A stretch of 64,000 nt of DNA. Origin: Amylostereum areolatum (Eukaryota; Basidiomycota; Agaricomycetes; Russulales; Stereaceae). A program made the position numbers and the translations under genes. Shown here one piece after another: positions 12,656 to 24,388 of this stretch (positions within the stretch are counted from its first letter, which is position 1; each line of letters begins with the position of its first letter). The stretch lies in contig SAXG01000012.1 in the NCBI GenBank assembly GCA_012932865.1, positions 930,001 through 994,000 on the forward strand, in the 5' to 3' direction. The notes under the pieces are model-generated. The model did no database searches, was not told the origin of the DNA, and saw only the letters and a program-made list of their open reading frames with translations.

Positions 12656-13179
12656 CGTCGGCCGCGTACAGTAGGCATCCCGGCTACAGTTTCCCTACTA
12701 TTGGACTGCGAGTTGAATCTTCTACACTTCATGCTTAGTACTTAGTTATGCTTATTTGTTGCTTATTTGAATACAATCACCACAGCCTTGCTACTTGAAT
12801 GAGTGCAATGCACGGGTCTATGCTAGTGTCTTACATGGCGATGACGTAGGGAAAGAGGTACCGATACTTAATTCCCACGCTCGCTTTGTTCTTTCCTCAC
12901 AACGCTGCGCCATCGGCCGCTCACCACACCGGCAGCGCCACGTTTGATTTCAAGTTCATTTGGGACAAATCAGCTCCACGCTGATGTCGTTCAGCGTCAC
13001 TTCACATCCGTCACGCCAGAAGAGGGTGTCGAGGGACTCGGGAGAGAAAAATTGTGTTTGCCGCGGCGCGGAGAATGTTCTTGGGTGTTATATTTGCGGC
13101 ACACACAACGACGATACACAACATCAAGCCGTACACCTTTGAGACACAATCCACCTGGAGGTTGCAGATCTCTGGGTCC
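12656..13179. other. Intergenic, downstream of the HNH gene
   Basis: I found no independent gene. From 13018 on, the sequence belongs to the duplicated HNH segment and is the 3' flank of the minus-strand HNH gene. A short minus-strand frame here (SPESLDTLFW and on to a stop near 12945) shares its first residues with a frame at the second copy (SPESLDTFF) and then diverges, which marks the edge of the duplication. Confidence 0.4.
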
Positions 13180-14490
13180 CTAGGCTCCGATGGAAACGGC
13201 ACGAGACCCTCCAGTCAAGAGCGCCTGGTACAGAACCTCCGCCGAACCACCGTCCTCGGCCAAGACACCAATCTCTTCTATATCCCTGAAAATCCGGTCG
13301 ACATGTTCACCTGCACCTGAGAGATGGGCGACCTTTGCGCACGCTGCATGCAGGGCAAGAAGGTTGGGATCTGGGAGGGGCAAGTGTGCTGGATCAGGAG
13401 TGGTCAATGTCACCCCGGTGGCCTGTTCGGGCATCAGCAAGCCAGGCATGACGGTTTTGATGTTGTAGCAATTTGGAATATCCTGGATATTAGCGGGGAA
13501 ATGAGACAAGAGAACAAGGGATAAGCATCGTACTTAGTGGTGTAAATGAAGTTGCCCTTCCTCACCGTCCTTTCGAACCACAACTCTAATCTGTTAAAAC
13601 AATCGTGTACGTCGCTCTGGAACGTCATGACGTTGTACAGCAAATGGATCTTGTCTCCCTTCAATCTGCCCACATCGTACCCGAACTGGCTTAACACGGC
13701 AAACACGGCAGCAGCATAATCTCGCTGTATGGCGATGAGTATGATGGCGATAAAGGAACATTAGATGAATCGCACCTCCGGAGACTTGCTCGTTTCCACA
13801 TCAAAACACGTCGACTCGGGCATGACATGCCCTAACTGCGTGTGAACCCCCCCGGCACGAATTCTCTCTTCCATAGGGACGTGCTCAGCAGAGAAGTCGT
13901 ATTTGCCAGTGATGACGCAGCGGAAACCGTCCCTGATCAGAGCCTGAACTGTCAGGTGAGCAAATGGGCCAATATTGTATAGGAATTCACCTGTCTCTTG
14001 GCTTCCCTATAATCACGCGGTGCTTCAATCATGGCGGCGAGCAGCCTTTCCTTGGTGACATCAGGTGAGGGTCGACTCGGGTGGCTTCTCGGCGTAGGTG
14101 TCCGCTCTTTGTACTTTTTGACTGTGGTGTGGTCAGAGAGTAAATAACACCCGAAAGACGTGACAGAGGGCAACTCACAGCACCGAACAAAATAATCTTT
14201 GAATACGTCGCCTAGGTCAGAAAGATTCCGGTCGTTCTGGGAGTACGAGTGTATGACCTTGACAACTTCATGACGAGCGAGGGTATTCGGAGCGTGGATG
14301 ATCAAGTAGCCGAGCAGCCTGGCGTGCACGATGTTGTCTTTGCGGTCACCCTTGAGAGACCGTCCTTCAAAGGCAAGACAAACATCGTATGCGCTAATGT
14401 GGTTCGGGTCATGCAAGACACGTAAATCTGGATCGCTAAGACGAGGTAGAGGGGTACCTGCCATGATGGTTGGTTGAAAAGAACATAAGC
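13018..14490. repeat. HNH-gene duplication, copy 1
   Basis: This 1.47-kb segment carrying the whole HNH gene is repeated in the same orientation at 39581-41066, with a few percent difference and several small indels. Homology starts at AGAAGAGGGTGTCGAG on the left and stops after GAACATAAGC on the right. I saw no terminal repeats or target duplication. It could be a dispersed gene duplication or the cargo of an unrecognised element. Confidence 0.9.
13180..14464 (-). CDS. HNH_2-domain protein (putative nuclease), intact copy
   Basis: This is a member of the multi-copy basidiomycete HNH_2 family, whose cellular role is unknown. The ATG at 14464 opens MAGTPLPRLSDPDLRVLHD. Introns follow after FVRC, after EAKRQ, after TSKSPE, and before DIPNCYNIK. 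The HNH core is visible as FRCVITGKYD (first Cys of the fold), an AEH/QLGHVMP segment (the catalytic-His region, equivalent to AHIIP), and HLLYNVMTFQSDVHDCFNRLELWFE. The C-terminus, LPLPDPNLLALHAACAKVAHLSGAG, ends at SRAVSIGA. All exons join in frame, so this copy looks functional. The last intron could start after FERT or 39 nt later. The residues suggest a metal-dependent nuclease, but the real activity and target are unproved. Confidence 0.78.
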
Positions 14491-14942
14491 AGCGGCGCAA
14501 TCGGGTCACAAAGTACACCCAAGCCTCGGTTCCCATCAAAGTTGTGAGGAATTTCAAATGTCGTATCTAGCTCATCGCAGCTAGCCGACTCATCGTGATA
14601 TCCTTCGTCGACTTGTCCTTCCGACTCCTCTCCATCCGCCTCGCATCCAGTCTGTCCGACCTCCGAGTCCGTTGACGGGTCCGATGTAAGTTGTATCACG
14701 TGCCGTTCTCCGCGGACTTTGAAAATCTCCAACTCCAAGGCGAGTCGCGACGCGTGTCCTGTTCCCCAACCTCTTCCTTTTACCCTCTCGTTGTCGTCTC
14801 CCTTGCGTCTCCCTTCTTTGACCTCCCGTTTGCCGTCCGTTTCTAGCTCGTATGGTACACCCGGTTGGCACTCCCATTCTGATACTCCCTCTCTAATGGT
14901 GCTGAACGCAACTGGGCTCATCCGACCAGGTGTGTCACCCAT
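14436..14942 (-). CDS. Hypothetical acidic protein
   Basis: An open frame from an ATG at 14942 (MGDTPGRMSPVAFSTIREG) runs about 169 codons and ends inside the 5' end of the HNH segment. It is rich in Glu, Gly and Asp (DGEESEGQVDEGYHDESASCDELD), a composition more coding-like than chance. I recognise no domain. It overlaps the HNH start codon, so its 3' part cannot be original. It may be a gene truncated when the HNH segment arrived, or a chance frame. Confidence 0.3.
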   Translation of the reverse strand: MGDTPGRMSPVAFSTIREGVSEWECQPGVPYELETDGKREVKEGRRKGDDNERVKGRGWGTGHASRLALELEIFKVRGERHVIQLTSDPSTDSEVGQTGCEADGEESEGQVDEGYHDESASCDELDTTFEIPHNFDGNRGLGVLCDPIAPLLMFFSTNHHGRYPSTSS

Positions 14943-17198
14943 CGTTTGTTTCTTTTCCTCGCTGACAGGACATATATTCACCCCTTTCCTTCTTCAGGAA
15001 GGACTCAATCTCGCTTCAGAGACCTGTCTGTCTGTGACAGACGTCCGGGACCGTTGTCTGGGTATCTCTGGGCCCGAGTCCCTGTGGAGTGACTTACATT
15101 GAGGTGTGTATCATAGCTTCTGTTGTCATTTTCTCTCGAGGCGGCTGACGGAAGCATACTCACAGCCCCTCCGCTTATTGCTACCACGACCACCTAATAG
15201 GTAGGTCAGTGGCCTTTGCACTTGGGGGGAAGCTCTGTACACAGAGCTCTCGGTGCCCTACAGAGGGGTTTGCGACGGACACGGACGACGCGCGGTCGAG
15301 TGCGACCGCCGATGCTCCTGATTGTAAGCTACCTACAGCGACCACCACCATATCTCTGTCCGCATGTCTCTTTCCTTCCACCTCTCTCTCTCCGCCCCCT
15401 CCCGACGCTCTTGATGCCTTTGCGCGGTATGCTACGATATGTTTGTTCTGTATGTAGTCCCAGTGCAATATGATACCTAATTTAATTGGCTTCCATGGTT
15501 ACTACAATGTGAGAGCAGAATAGATACAGATAGCATGGGAACTATTTGGTGCGAAAGGAATTGATATCAGGCACACTTCTGAGGTCGAGCGGGACCAGGC
15601 AATCAAATTGAACAGATTCTGTGTAACAAAATATCATATACGGTCACTTATCTACTCAAATCTATTCGTTCCTGGTCAATCGAAATCAAAGGCTTTTGAG
15701 TGGATTTGAATTTAATTGAATAGATTTCGGAAGACGGACTTCCCACTGGGCTTGAAGCTTGAAGCTTGATCTGTCTTGATACATGAACGATTTTCAGCCA
15801 CCATTCCTTAGTATAGTCGGCGTACTCTCTGAAAGCACCCAATATTGGTCCTCTCGCAGTCGCGTCTTCGGTTTCCCGGTCATTCAATATTCAAATATTC
15901 AAGGCCGGACGGCTTGAAGAAACAAATCTGTCCCACACAGTCAAGTATTCATTCCCGAAGCCATCTACGCAATCTCTTCATCTCGTCATCCGTTCCTGTT
16001 CCCGTTCACGCCTCCTTCCCAGGATTCTACCATGCACCTCTGTCCTTGCGCCGTGCTCAATAGCATGCGCCGGGGCCTTCGCCCAGAGCTCGTTTATGCG
16101 GGCAAATTCTATTTCGGCAATGCTGCTTCCCTCCTACCAGTTGTCCGCTACGGAATAGGCATTCAAAGTTCAACCTCATACGTCGAAGCCGTTTCCTCGA
16201 GCGATATACATCCAACCATACGAGGTATATTGGCGGGTCTCCCGTATACAGCCGCACGAGGTTTCCTCACTCTGTGACGAGAATTATCGACGGTCCTCGC
16301 ACTTTGATGTGCTACAGGAATCCCATCGTGTGTTACAATTGATGAAAACATGGCCACAGCGCCAGTATCGGCAATCTCTCCTCACACCCCCCCGCGGACT
16401 GATCAAGCAAGTGGCGCACCACATTGCCAGACTATCGCGGTCTAAACCCACAGCCTGGTGAACCCCCTTGCTTGTCGTTGGTAGCCACACGCTGGCAGCG
16501 GTACCTCAGCATTCAACAACGTACCCGATATTCAAGATACCGACGTTATACCCCTCCATACCTCATACAGCCATAGCATTCTTTATCTGCGATTGACGAA
16601 TGGGCTGCACTCGCTTCGCCTTGTTCTGCGATCGCGACTATCGTCTTAAACTCCTGGTGCCATCATGGGCCATGGCTTCGCGCTGCCTTGACGGTGGCAT
16701 GGAAGGGACTATGCTCTGCCAGTGTAGGGCACACTTTTGGGGACAGCTTTCTCCGTGAAGGGGAACATCCTTTTACTGCTCCACGAATGCTTTCCTGGAC
16801 TAAACTTTATACGAGGCATTAGCACGGGACGTCGCGCACTACTACTTGAGATACATGACAATTTGGCCACCATATTCAGGATGATCGAGATGTTCTCTCT
16901 GTTAGTGTTGTGAGAGAAAGCCCGAGTAACTTGGTGAGACCATGAAAAGGAGAGTGAAGGTGCGGTGGACATCAGATCAAGGCATCGGTGGCGTCCGCGT
17001 GGCCAAACGTGTTGCTTGATACGGCACAACCTCTCAATACCGACCTCCATCTGCGTTCCGCCGTCTCTTCATCTACACATCGTTCACCGCATCCTCCCTT
17101 TATCGTCACGCCCGTAGAGCTAGCCGGGAGTATCGTGGGTCGCCCTCTCCAGACCCCCTTTACAGTTTGCTAATGCAGATTTGCCACCAGACTTCATC
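14943..17198. other. Gene-poor stretch (2.3 kb)
   Basis: Only short frames without recognisable domains or good exon joins are present. The region is richer in A+T around 15.5-15.9 kb and has small internal repeats such as GAAGCTTGAAGCTTGA near 15754 and ATTCAATATTCAAATATTCAA near 15884. The last 100 bp are the 5' leader of the PP2A gene. It may hold a non-coding RNA or a decayed element, but I see no positive evidence. Confidence 0.4.
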
Positions 17199-19383
17199 AT
17201 GGATCCAGGACTCGGCACAGACGAAGTAAGTCTTTACCCCACGCCTCTTTCCGTGTATATTCAGATGTTCGTTTCTTCATCTAGATTGCACCCATCGCGC
17301 TCCTCATGGATGAGCTACGCTCGGAGGATGTCCAATTGCGTCTCAACGCTATCCATCGCGTGTCAACCATTGCCCTCGCCCTCGGCCCTGATCGTGCACG
17401 CGACGAACTTATACCATTCTTACAAGATTCTGTCGACGACGAAGACGAGGTTTTGCTTGCTTTGGCGGAGGAACTCGGCAAAAACTTCGAGGAATACATT
17501 GGTGGCCCCGAATACGCACATGTTCTGTTGGGACCATTAGAGAATCTGTCCGCCGTGGAAGAAACTTTGGTCAGAGATAAGGTGCGCATCTCATCTCATT
17601 CCTTACTTGTGAATGTAAAGAGACTCATTATACTCCCTTTCTTCTCTACGATCGTCAGGCGGCAGAGTCCATAACCAAAGTCGCCGTCGTCCTTTCTCAG
17701 CAGCAGATCGAACAATACTATATACCCCTCTTGAAGCGCCTCTCGCATGGCGAGTGGTTCACGTCCCGCACATCTTCTGCAGCTCTTTATCCGCCGGTAT
17801 ATGCGAAAGTATCGCCCACCATTCAAGAGGAGTTGCGAAAAGGGTTCGCTGCGCTAGGATCGGATGATACACCCATGGTTCGGCGAGCTGCCGCCAAATG
17901 GCTCGGGGTAAGTTCTATTGTTTGACGTCAAGCTGGCCTAGCGAAGTTGACAAATCAACAGGCATTTGTCAAGGACATGGCAAAGCAGCATGTTCTCGTA
18001 GACGGCCTTGCGATATACCGCCGTCTACAGGCCGACGATCAAGATTCCGTGCGCCTTCTGACTGTAGAGGACCTGGTCGTTATCGCGCGACAACTTGAAC
18101 CAGCCGAAGTGCACGAGCAACTGCTGAAGCAAATCCGCCAAAGCATCTCGGACAAAAGCTGGAGGGTGCGGTACATGGCTGCGAACCATTTCAACGCCGT
18201 AAGTCCGAAGCCTTCGTGGGGCTCCATCTCTAAATGTGATTATCTTAGCTATCCGAAGCCGTCGGCGTTGAGCTAGTCAGAGAGGAGCTTGTTAATCACT
18301 ACGTCCAACTGTTGAAGGACAATGAGGCGGAAGTTAGGACCGCTGCAGCGGGACAAATTCCTGGTGCGTTAGCGATATTTCACTCGCAGTCCCCTTCGTC
18401 TCACATATGTTTCCAGGATTCTCTAAGCTTTTAGAACGGGACGTCATTATCGCTCGTATCGTGCCCTTTGTCCGCGACTTGTGCCAGGACAGCTCACAGC
18501 ACGTGAGAGCTGCTCTCGCCAACCAAATCACCGGCCTCGCCCCTCTCCTTGGCAAGGATCCCACAATCGAGCATCTTCTACAACTTTTCCTGCATCTCCT
18601 CAAGGACGAATTCCCTGAAGTACGGCTCAATATCATCAGCAAATTAGAGCAAGTCAATGATGGTAGGCAACCCGATCTCCTCCATGTATGATTCCTTGAC
18701 CAACAGTTGGTAGTCATCGGAATACAGCTCCTGGCAGAAAGCCTTCTGCCGGCCATCGTCGAGCTGGCGGAAGACAAGTCCTGGCGTGTTCGACAGGCCA
18801 TCATTGAATACATCCCTCTACTTGCGACGCAGCTGGGAAAACCTTTCTTTGACGAGCAGCTAGCGAATCTATGCATGTCATGGTTGGGGGACACCGTTTA
18901 CAGCATCCGGGAGGCCGCAACCGTCAACTTGAAGAAGTTAACCGAGGTTTTCGGCGTGGAGTGGGCGAGATCGGCGATCGTACCAAAGGTCGTGAACATG
19001 GGGGCACATCCTAACTATCTCTATCGCATGACCACAGTCCAAGCTATCGGGGCAAGTCATGTCGTTCTTTGTCCTAACAGGGTTTCCCTTGACGTGTACA
19101 TTTTCAGACCATTGCCCCGTCTCTTGACCTCGACATCATTCGGAGCGACATCATCGACGCCTTGCTGCACCTTGCCACCGACCCCATTCCTAACATTCGA
19201 TTCAACGTCGCGAAGTCTCTAGAAGTCCTCGCTACAACGTATATCACAACCCCGGAAGGAAAACAATTCGTTCAGCAAAAGATTCTCCCCGCTCTCGTGG
19301 AGCTCAAAGCCGACCAGGATGCTGATGTCCGGTACTTTGCGACACACGCACTGCAAAGAACTGAGGTTACGATGGAAAGTTAA
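17199..19383 (+). CDS. TPD3: PP2A 65-kDa scaffold subunit A
   Basis: This is the HEAT-repeat scaffold that joins the catalytic and regulatory subunits of protein phosphatase 2A. The start MDPGLGTDE is followed at once by an intron. Exon 2 then opens [19 protein letters not shown], the first HEAT repeat. Typical helices recur, for example [74 protein letters not shown] and [18 protein letters not shown]. It ends at [21 protein letters not shown]. About 600 residues, the full family length, with several 50-60 nt introns all in phase. Confidence 0.96.
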
Positions 19384-20579
19384 GGTGAGATTTCTTTGCT
19401 AGGCGTATCCTGCTGTTCAGCCGCTTATCGAACTGTCAGAGTAATTTGGGACAAGCGTTTTCAGGTTGTGGTTTTGTTCTTGTCGTATCGGACTACGTCG
19501 AATGAGAAGTCTTCAAATGTACACTGAATCGCATCTGACACCACAACTCCAAGGGGTTGGACGATTTCCAGATAAGATTGTATTGAGGACGACCTCAAAT
19601 CTAGCGGACGTACCCCAAACCTCCGTCGCCCGTTAACGTATCAACCGTTGACAGCGAAAGTCAGTTGGGTCATTTTCCGTACGTCAGAGTCAGCCTATCT
19701 CCTTGGTTCCTGGTCATGGTGTTGCCGTATAAGAGTCTCCATGGCTGACCTTACTCAGAAGACAACCGTTATTCAGATTGATTGTGTGGAGTGTCTAAGG
19801 GGCAGGACGTCAGAAGGTTGGTTTTGGGGGAAAGGATTCAGTGGGTTTGCGTCTTGTATTGTCCGATAGGCCATGTGGCTTCTGCTTGAAGTTAAGGGGG
19901 TCTACTTACTCTATCGAAATCGTCGTCGTGTTGACCCAGACTACAAAGGATATAAGGTCAAAGTCCTTGTTCTCCACGTCAAACACGGTGAAAAGTGAAA
20001 ACCGTCCGCACTTCACCGTCACCAGCGGTCTTAGACAGCACTAGAAGACGGTCGCCGTGCCGGTATTGGTCAATTCCGCGGGTCGAGAACGCTTTCTTGT
20101 TGAATTGACTTGGAATTGACCGCGGCCAATTGGCCTGAAGTCCGGTGCCATCGATCAAATTCCGATCGAGATGGGACGAAGACCAAAACTGATGATGATG
20201 ATCATTGAAAAAGCTAAGTTACGAGAGTGAGTATCATTGTGTGCAGTGTGGGACAAGTACTGTTTCTGAGCCAGTTGTTCTTCGTGCTAGGCTGGTGGCT
20301 CGGCGCACTTCATCCACGGGAATGGCAAGGGACTGGACACGACCTAAACGTCAACATCAAAAGAAGGGTGAAACATCCCACATAGGTGCCGGTAGGCCGT
20401 GAGGGACGCCAGGGCGCTTGCCACGAGTTCTAAGGGCTACCTTGATGGGCCATCACGATTCCAGCCTGTATAAAAGTCCAACAACAAGGTATCGCCTTTT
20501 CCCTTAGCTTTCTTCTGTCCCCTCCTCGTCCACCAGAGTTACTACTGGCAGTCATTCCTTCACAGGGTATTTATTCGCA
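19384..20579. other. Intergenic with inverted repeat and TATA box
   Basis: The 1.2 kb between the PP2A and CPL1-like genes has no credible coding frame. It contains a 10-bp inverted repeat, GGTCAATTCC at 20068 and GGAATTGACC at 20112, next to CCGCGG and CCAATTGG palindromes. The downstream end is the promoter of the CPL1-like gene. Confidence 0.5.
20469..20476 (+). promoter_or_regulatory. TATA box of CPL1-like gene
   Basis: TATAAAAG lies 111 bp upstream of the ATG at 20580, followed by a pyrimidine-rich leader. This is a canonical TATA position for a strongly expressed secreted-protein gene. Confidence 0.65.
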
Positions 20580-21693
20580 ATGACTGTATTCCCTCGCTTC
20601 CTCGCCATCCTCGCCATCGCGGCCTCCGTCCTTCCCTCTGTCGCCGCCACCGCATCGTGCGGCAGCAATCAGTTCTTGTACAAGGACAAGGATTGTTGCG
20701 TCGATAACAACGGCCCTAAGGGCTCTCCCCCCGCTCCTCCGTATGCGACTGTTCTTTGACTGCGTACCGTCCACACTCACCTCGATTTTCTGGTAGTCCA
20801 GGCAAGACTTGCCCAACGACCAACTGGTACTGGCACGATAGTACGTCGACCGAATGTCTTGGTTCGCCCACCTTGACCAACCATCTATACAGCGCACAAT
20901 TTCTGTGTGCCCCGTAACTCCCCTCCGGACAATTCGACGCCCTCTTGTCCCAAGAACCACGGGTGGAACGGCAGCAACAGCTACTGCACCCCCACCACCA
21001 CGCCTTCCCAACCCGGCGGCCAGGGCGATTGTGATAGCAGTGAATTCTTGTGAGTAATATATGCATCTTCTGTCCGCCATAATCTAATCTGGCGTCTTCA
21101 GCTGGAGCGGGCCCAAGGGCGGTTGCTGCCTTCCCCACGGCGGAGCACCACCTGCTCAACCCCCTTCTGGCAACCAGTGCCCCACTAGCGGCTGGTACTG
21201 GAACAAGGACCAGGGATGCTGCACCCCGCATCACCCGTCGCCTCCCGCCCCCAGCTGCCCGTCTTCATGGGGTTGGAACAGCGGCTCGTCGTGCTGCCAG
21301 CCCACTACTCCCACCAATCCTGGGTACCCTCAACCGTCCAAGGGCTATGGTTATCACAACAAGCACAACAAGAAACGATCAGCCAGCCTTTGCCCCGCTG
21401 AGCACGAGGCTTGCCCCGTCGTGGGCTCCCTTGGTCTTACTTCGGACTATGAATGCATCAACACTTCGGTCGAGCTTGAATCCTGCGGTGGTTGCTCCTC
21501 CGTTCAGCCTGAGCGTGACTGCACACGCATTGAGGGTGCTTGGAACGTTGGCTGTGAGACCGGTGCTTGCAAGGGTAAGTTTCTGCTGTCCATCGCTAGT
21601 GTGTGACCTGCTGATACTTGCGCCCTTGCAGTTTACTCCTGCATGCTCGGTTACAAGGTCTCGGACGACCATTCATCTTGCGTTGCCCTTTGA
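20580..21693 (+). CDS. Secreted cysteine-rich protein, CPL1-like domain
   Basis: A signal peptide (MTVFPRFLAILAIAASVLP, cleavage near SVAA) leads into repeated Cys/Pro/Gly-rich modules (CPTTNWYWHD, CPTSGWYWNKDQGCC, CPSSWGWNSGSSCC). A dibasic KKR site follows. The C-terminal domain CPAEHEACPV to ESCGGCSS, DCTRIEGAWNVGCETGACK and YSCMLGYKVSDDHSSC matches the CPL1-like domain, named for the Cryptococcus secreted protein that affects capsule and host response. Four introns join in frame, and the protein ends SSCVAL. It is probably a secreted, disulphide-rich cell-wall or effector-like protein. The KKR could be a Kex2 processing site between the repeat region and the domain. No enzymatic residues are evident. 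Confidence 0.9.
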
Positions 21694-22398
21694 TTGCCCT
21701 GCATTTACATAGGGCTTTCTCCTTATCTCTGACTGGACCTACGATTTAGAGGGGGTTGGTTGAAATTTTTTTGCCACGATCCGTAACTGCGCTTACATTG
21801 TTATCCATGCTTCGGTCTTTTCTCATCACGTTCTTTTATCGGTACACTCATTTTCTGCACTACCTGTACAAGGGTTTCGTGCGTCGGGTTGGACTTTGTC
21901 TGCGCCAGTGTTTTATTTTGGACATTCGATGACGCTATTGGCTCCATCTTCATGTTAACGTTCTATGCTACGTGTGATGATGGAATGCCATGTGTGTGTT
22001 TATTATTGGTCTAACCTGCGACTCAATGAAAGGGCAAGTCGAGCTTTCCGGTGAGTGCTGTGCTTCTATCTTCCCTTATACCCAACACTGAAGCTACTGA
22101 AATATAACTGGCTACTGGCGATGGCGCGTGGCGGATTGAGATGGTCACGTGCACGGTCGCGGTCATCGCGTATGATCGAAAATACATCTGTGAGTTGTTT
22201 GGCATCGGCAGCCATCCACAAACATGGCCGAGATCGAATATAAACCGCCGCTGAAATTCAAGCATGCTCGTCTTCAACTACCACCACCACCGCTACCAAC
22301 ACCGCCGCCGCCGCCGCCATCACCTCCGCTTGTCGTCCAACGCTTGACGCGCTGCTCCGATCTCGTTTATCCTCACGCTCCTTCCAACCTCCTTCAAG
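21694..22398. other. Intergenic: 3' UTR and next promoter
   Basis: The T-rich 3' region of the CPL1-like gene is followed by the promoter of the next gene, with a TATA-like AATATAAA at 22237-22244 and a run of CCACCACCACCG / CCGCCGCC triplets at 22282-22320 in the presumed 5' leader. No coding sequence is evident. Confidence 0.5.
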
Positions 22399-23350
22399 AT
22401 GCCTTCTGTTTATCGGGTCGTCTTCGCTGCCGCCCAGGCGGCCTTGTTGGCGGCCATCTTCTGCCCGCTGTCTTCAACGACTGCGCTCGCCAACCCCATG
22501 CCATGGCCCATGCCCATCGTCGAACTCCGCGGCGGCCATCTTGCTGAATTCCCGCCAACATCTCGCGCGGTCAAATCCAAGGTTCCAAAGAAGGACCTGC
22601 TGGCCACACACCACATCAACAAGACGTCTTCGAATGCTGCTTCCGCCGCTCCTATGCACAGGCCATCCTTTGGTAACGCCACGGAAAACTTCACAGCGAG
22701 ACCTCGCGACACCAACATCAACTCCCTCATCGATAGTATCAACATCCTCAACCAGCATTATTCCCAGGCGCAAGGCGATGCTCAGAATCTCAGTGAGCTT
22801 GGTGTTCTTTTCTTCGTCGATATCTATTGACAAGCCTGTGGGTATCTTCCAGAAACCTATGCATCTCAGGCAAAATCAGGCAACACCGGACCAGCCTTCA
22901 ACCAACAAAGTGTCTCTACTCTCCAGTCTTTCCACAGCAACTCCGAAGCCTTCCACACGGTATTCGACCAGCTTGGACGCAATGCAGGCCTCGCCAACTA
23001 CGATCGCTCCAACGAACTAGAGACGCAATTGAAGGATCTCGTCAATTTACACAAGGTCGTTTTGGACTCTGTCGACGTGCTTGTCACCAACATTCCTGTA
23101 CTTGGGCCCCTTCTTGGACCAAGTGAGTATTATCACGCCTGCCTCATTTACAACAAAGCGAACTAACCTTTTTTTAGTTGTCTACCAGATCAAGTGTATC
23201 TTGGACAAGGTGCTGGACACGGTTGAGAACGTTAGCGACGCTCTCCTTAACGCGCTGGATCCTCTGTTACGACCAATTCTTGGGGACTACTCCACGGCGG
23301 TTTGCGACAGTGCTCTCGGGCTCGACCTAGCGGGTATCTGCCTCCTGTAG
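22399..23350 (+). CDS. Secreted protein of unknown function
   Basis: The start MPSVYRVVFAAAQAALLAAIF is a clear signal peptide, with likely cleavage at ALANPMP. The mature part has a Pro/Ser-rich stretch, N-glycosylation sites (NKT, NAT, NFT), and an amphipathic helical region (SLIDSINILNQHY, LETQLKDLVNLHKVVLDSVDVL). It ends in a hydrophobic C-terminal third (VLGPLLGPIVYQIKCILDKV, ALDPLLRPILGDY) and finishes GLDLAGICLL. Two introns join in frame (after QNL and after LLGP). I recognise no named family. Similar basidiomycete secreted proteins exist by general impression, but I assign no function. Confidence 0.8.
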
Positions 23351-23588
23351 ATGTGGTTCCTTGTTTTGACAGCCTACTCCCACTGATGATCTCTGCAACG
23401 ATCGGTGCATGCGCTGGACCGTATGTATACATTTTACGTACATCTATGCACGCACTCGCGTTTTGTATCGCTTACATTGCTATCACTACACTGTCGCCGC
23501 CTCTGTCCTCGTAAAATACTTGAACCTGCATTGATGTATTAGAGAAAAGGTAAATATACGGGTCTGATGTGGTGCGAGAAAATGGTCG

Positions 23589-24388
23589 TCATTCATCCTG
23601 TAACCACTGTTCCGCAAGCTGTCCAATCCAACGTATATGAAATCGAGCTAATCCATTCTGTGCTGCGTCACGAAATGCTTGATACCTGAAGGTGATTTAG
23701 AAGACCAGCGAGAGCAAAGGGCGAAAAGACTCACGCCATGATTATCGGCGGGAAAAGCAATAGGATGGTGAATAGTGAGCGTAGAAAAAAAGGAAACTGT
23801 AGGATGGACGCAAATATTCGGAGAAGGAGAAGAGGTGTAGTAAGCAAGGCAGATTGGTATGCTGAAGGATCAAGAAATCATTCGTCACAAGAAGGCATTG
23901 TCTGTCAAAGGTGGAGCGTACCGTGAAACCGGACATAATCGTTGTGGGTCTCAAGTATGAGCAGCGCAAAGGCTGAGATCCGTAGATTAGTAGGCACGAT
24001 ACTGGGGAGGCTTGATACTCACCAGAAAGGGGCCCAAGGACGTAGGCGAAAGCTGCGAGAAGGTCTACACGCATGCCAAAACGCGTCTCCCACATATTTT
24101 GCTGATTCGCCTGGTCCTCTATGTCCTCGGATCCAAAGCCTGATGCAGCCGAAGTATCCCATGCTGGTATCCCGCCCGACTGGTACGAAGAAACTTCCCT
24201 CGAGGACGAGGCCTGGGTCGGGAACCAAGGGCGAGTGAACCTAGACGAGGGAGTCTGAGTGTTGCCGTTAATCAAAGGCTCGTCAGGAGGCGGCGCCTGA
24301 GAAGGTGATATGATCAAACGTGTGCAGTAAGAATAAATCAAGTGAAAGCGCAAACATAAGGAGCAAAAGATACGAAACTTGAGCCCAT
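23589..24388 (-). CDS. UPF0132/DUF4870-type membrane protein
   Basis: Five exons join without conflict from the ATG at 24388 (MGSSF, intron, QAPPPDEPLING). After a Ser-rich cytosolic N-terminus comes the family core RVDLLAAFAYVLGPLS, LLILETHNDYVRFHAYQSALL, then two hydrophobic helices (TPLLLLRIFASILQF, TILLLFPPIIM). The end reads AYQAFRDAAQNGLARFHIRWIGQ to LQDE. The NDYVRFHAYQS motif is characteristic of UPF0132. The function of the family is not established. It is divergent from the eS24 gene, with 240 bp between starts. Confidence 0.85.

Noticed and set aside
15845..16277. Overlapping + strand frames in the gene-poor stretch as a gene
   Set aside because: They are short, have no domain and no consistent splice sites linking them.
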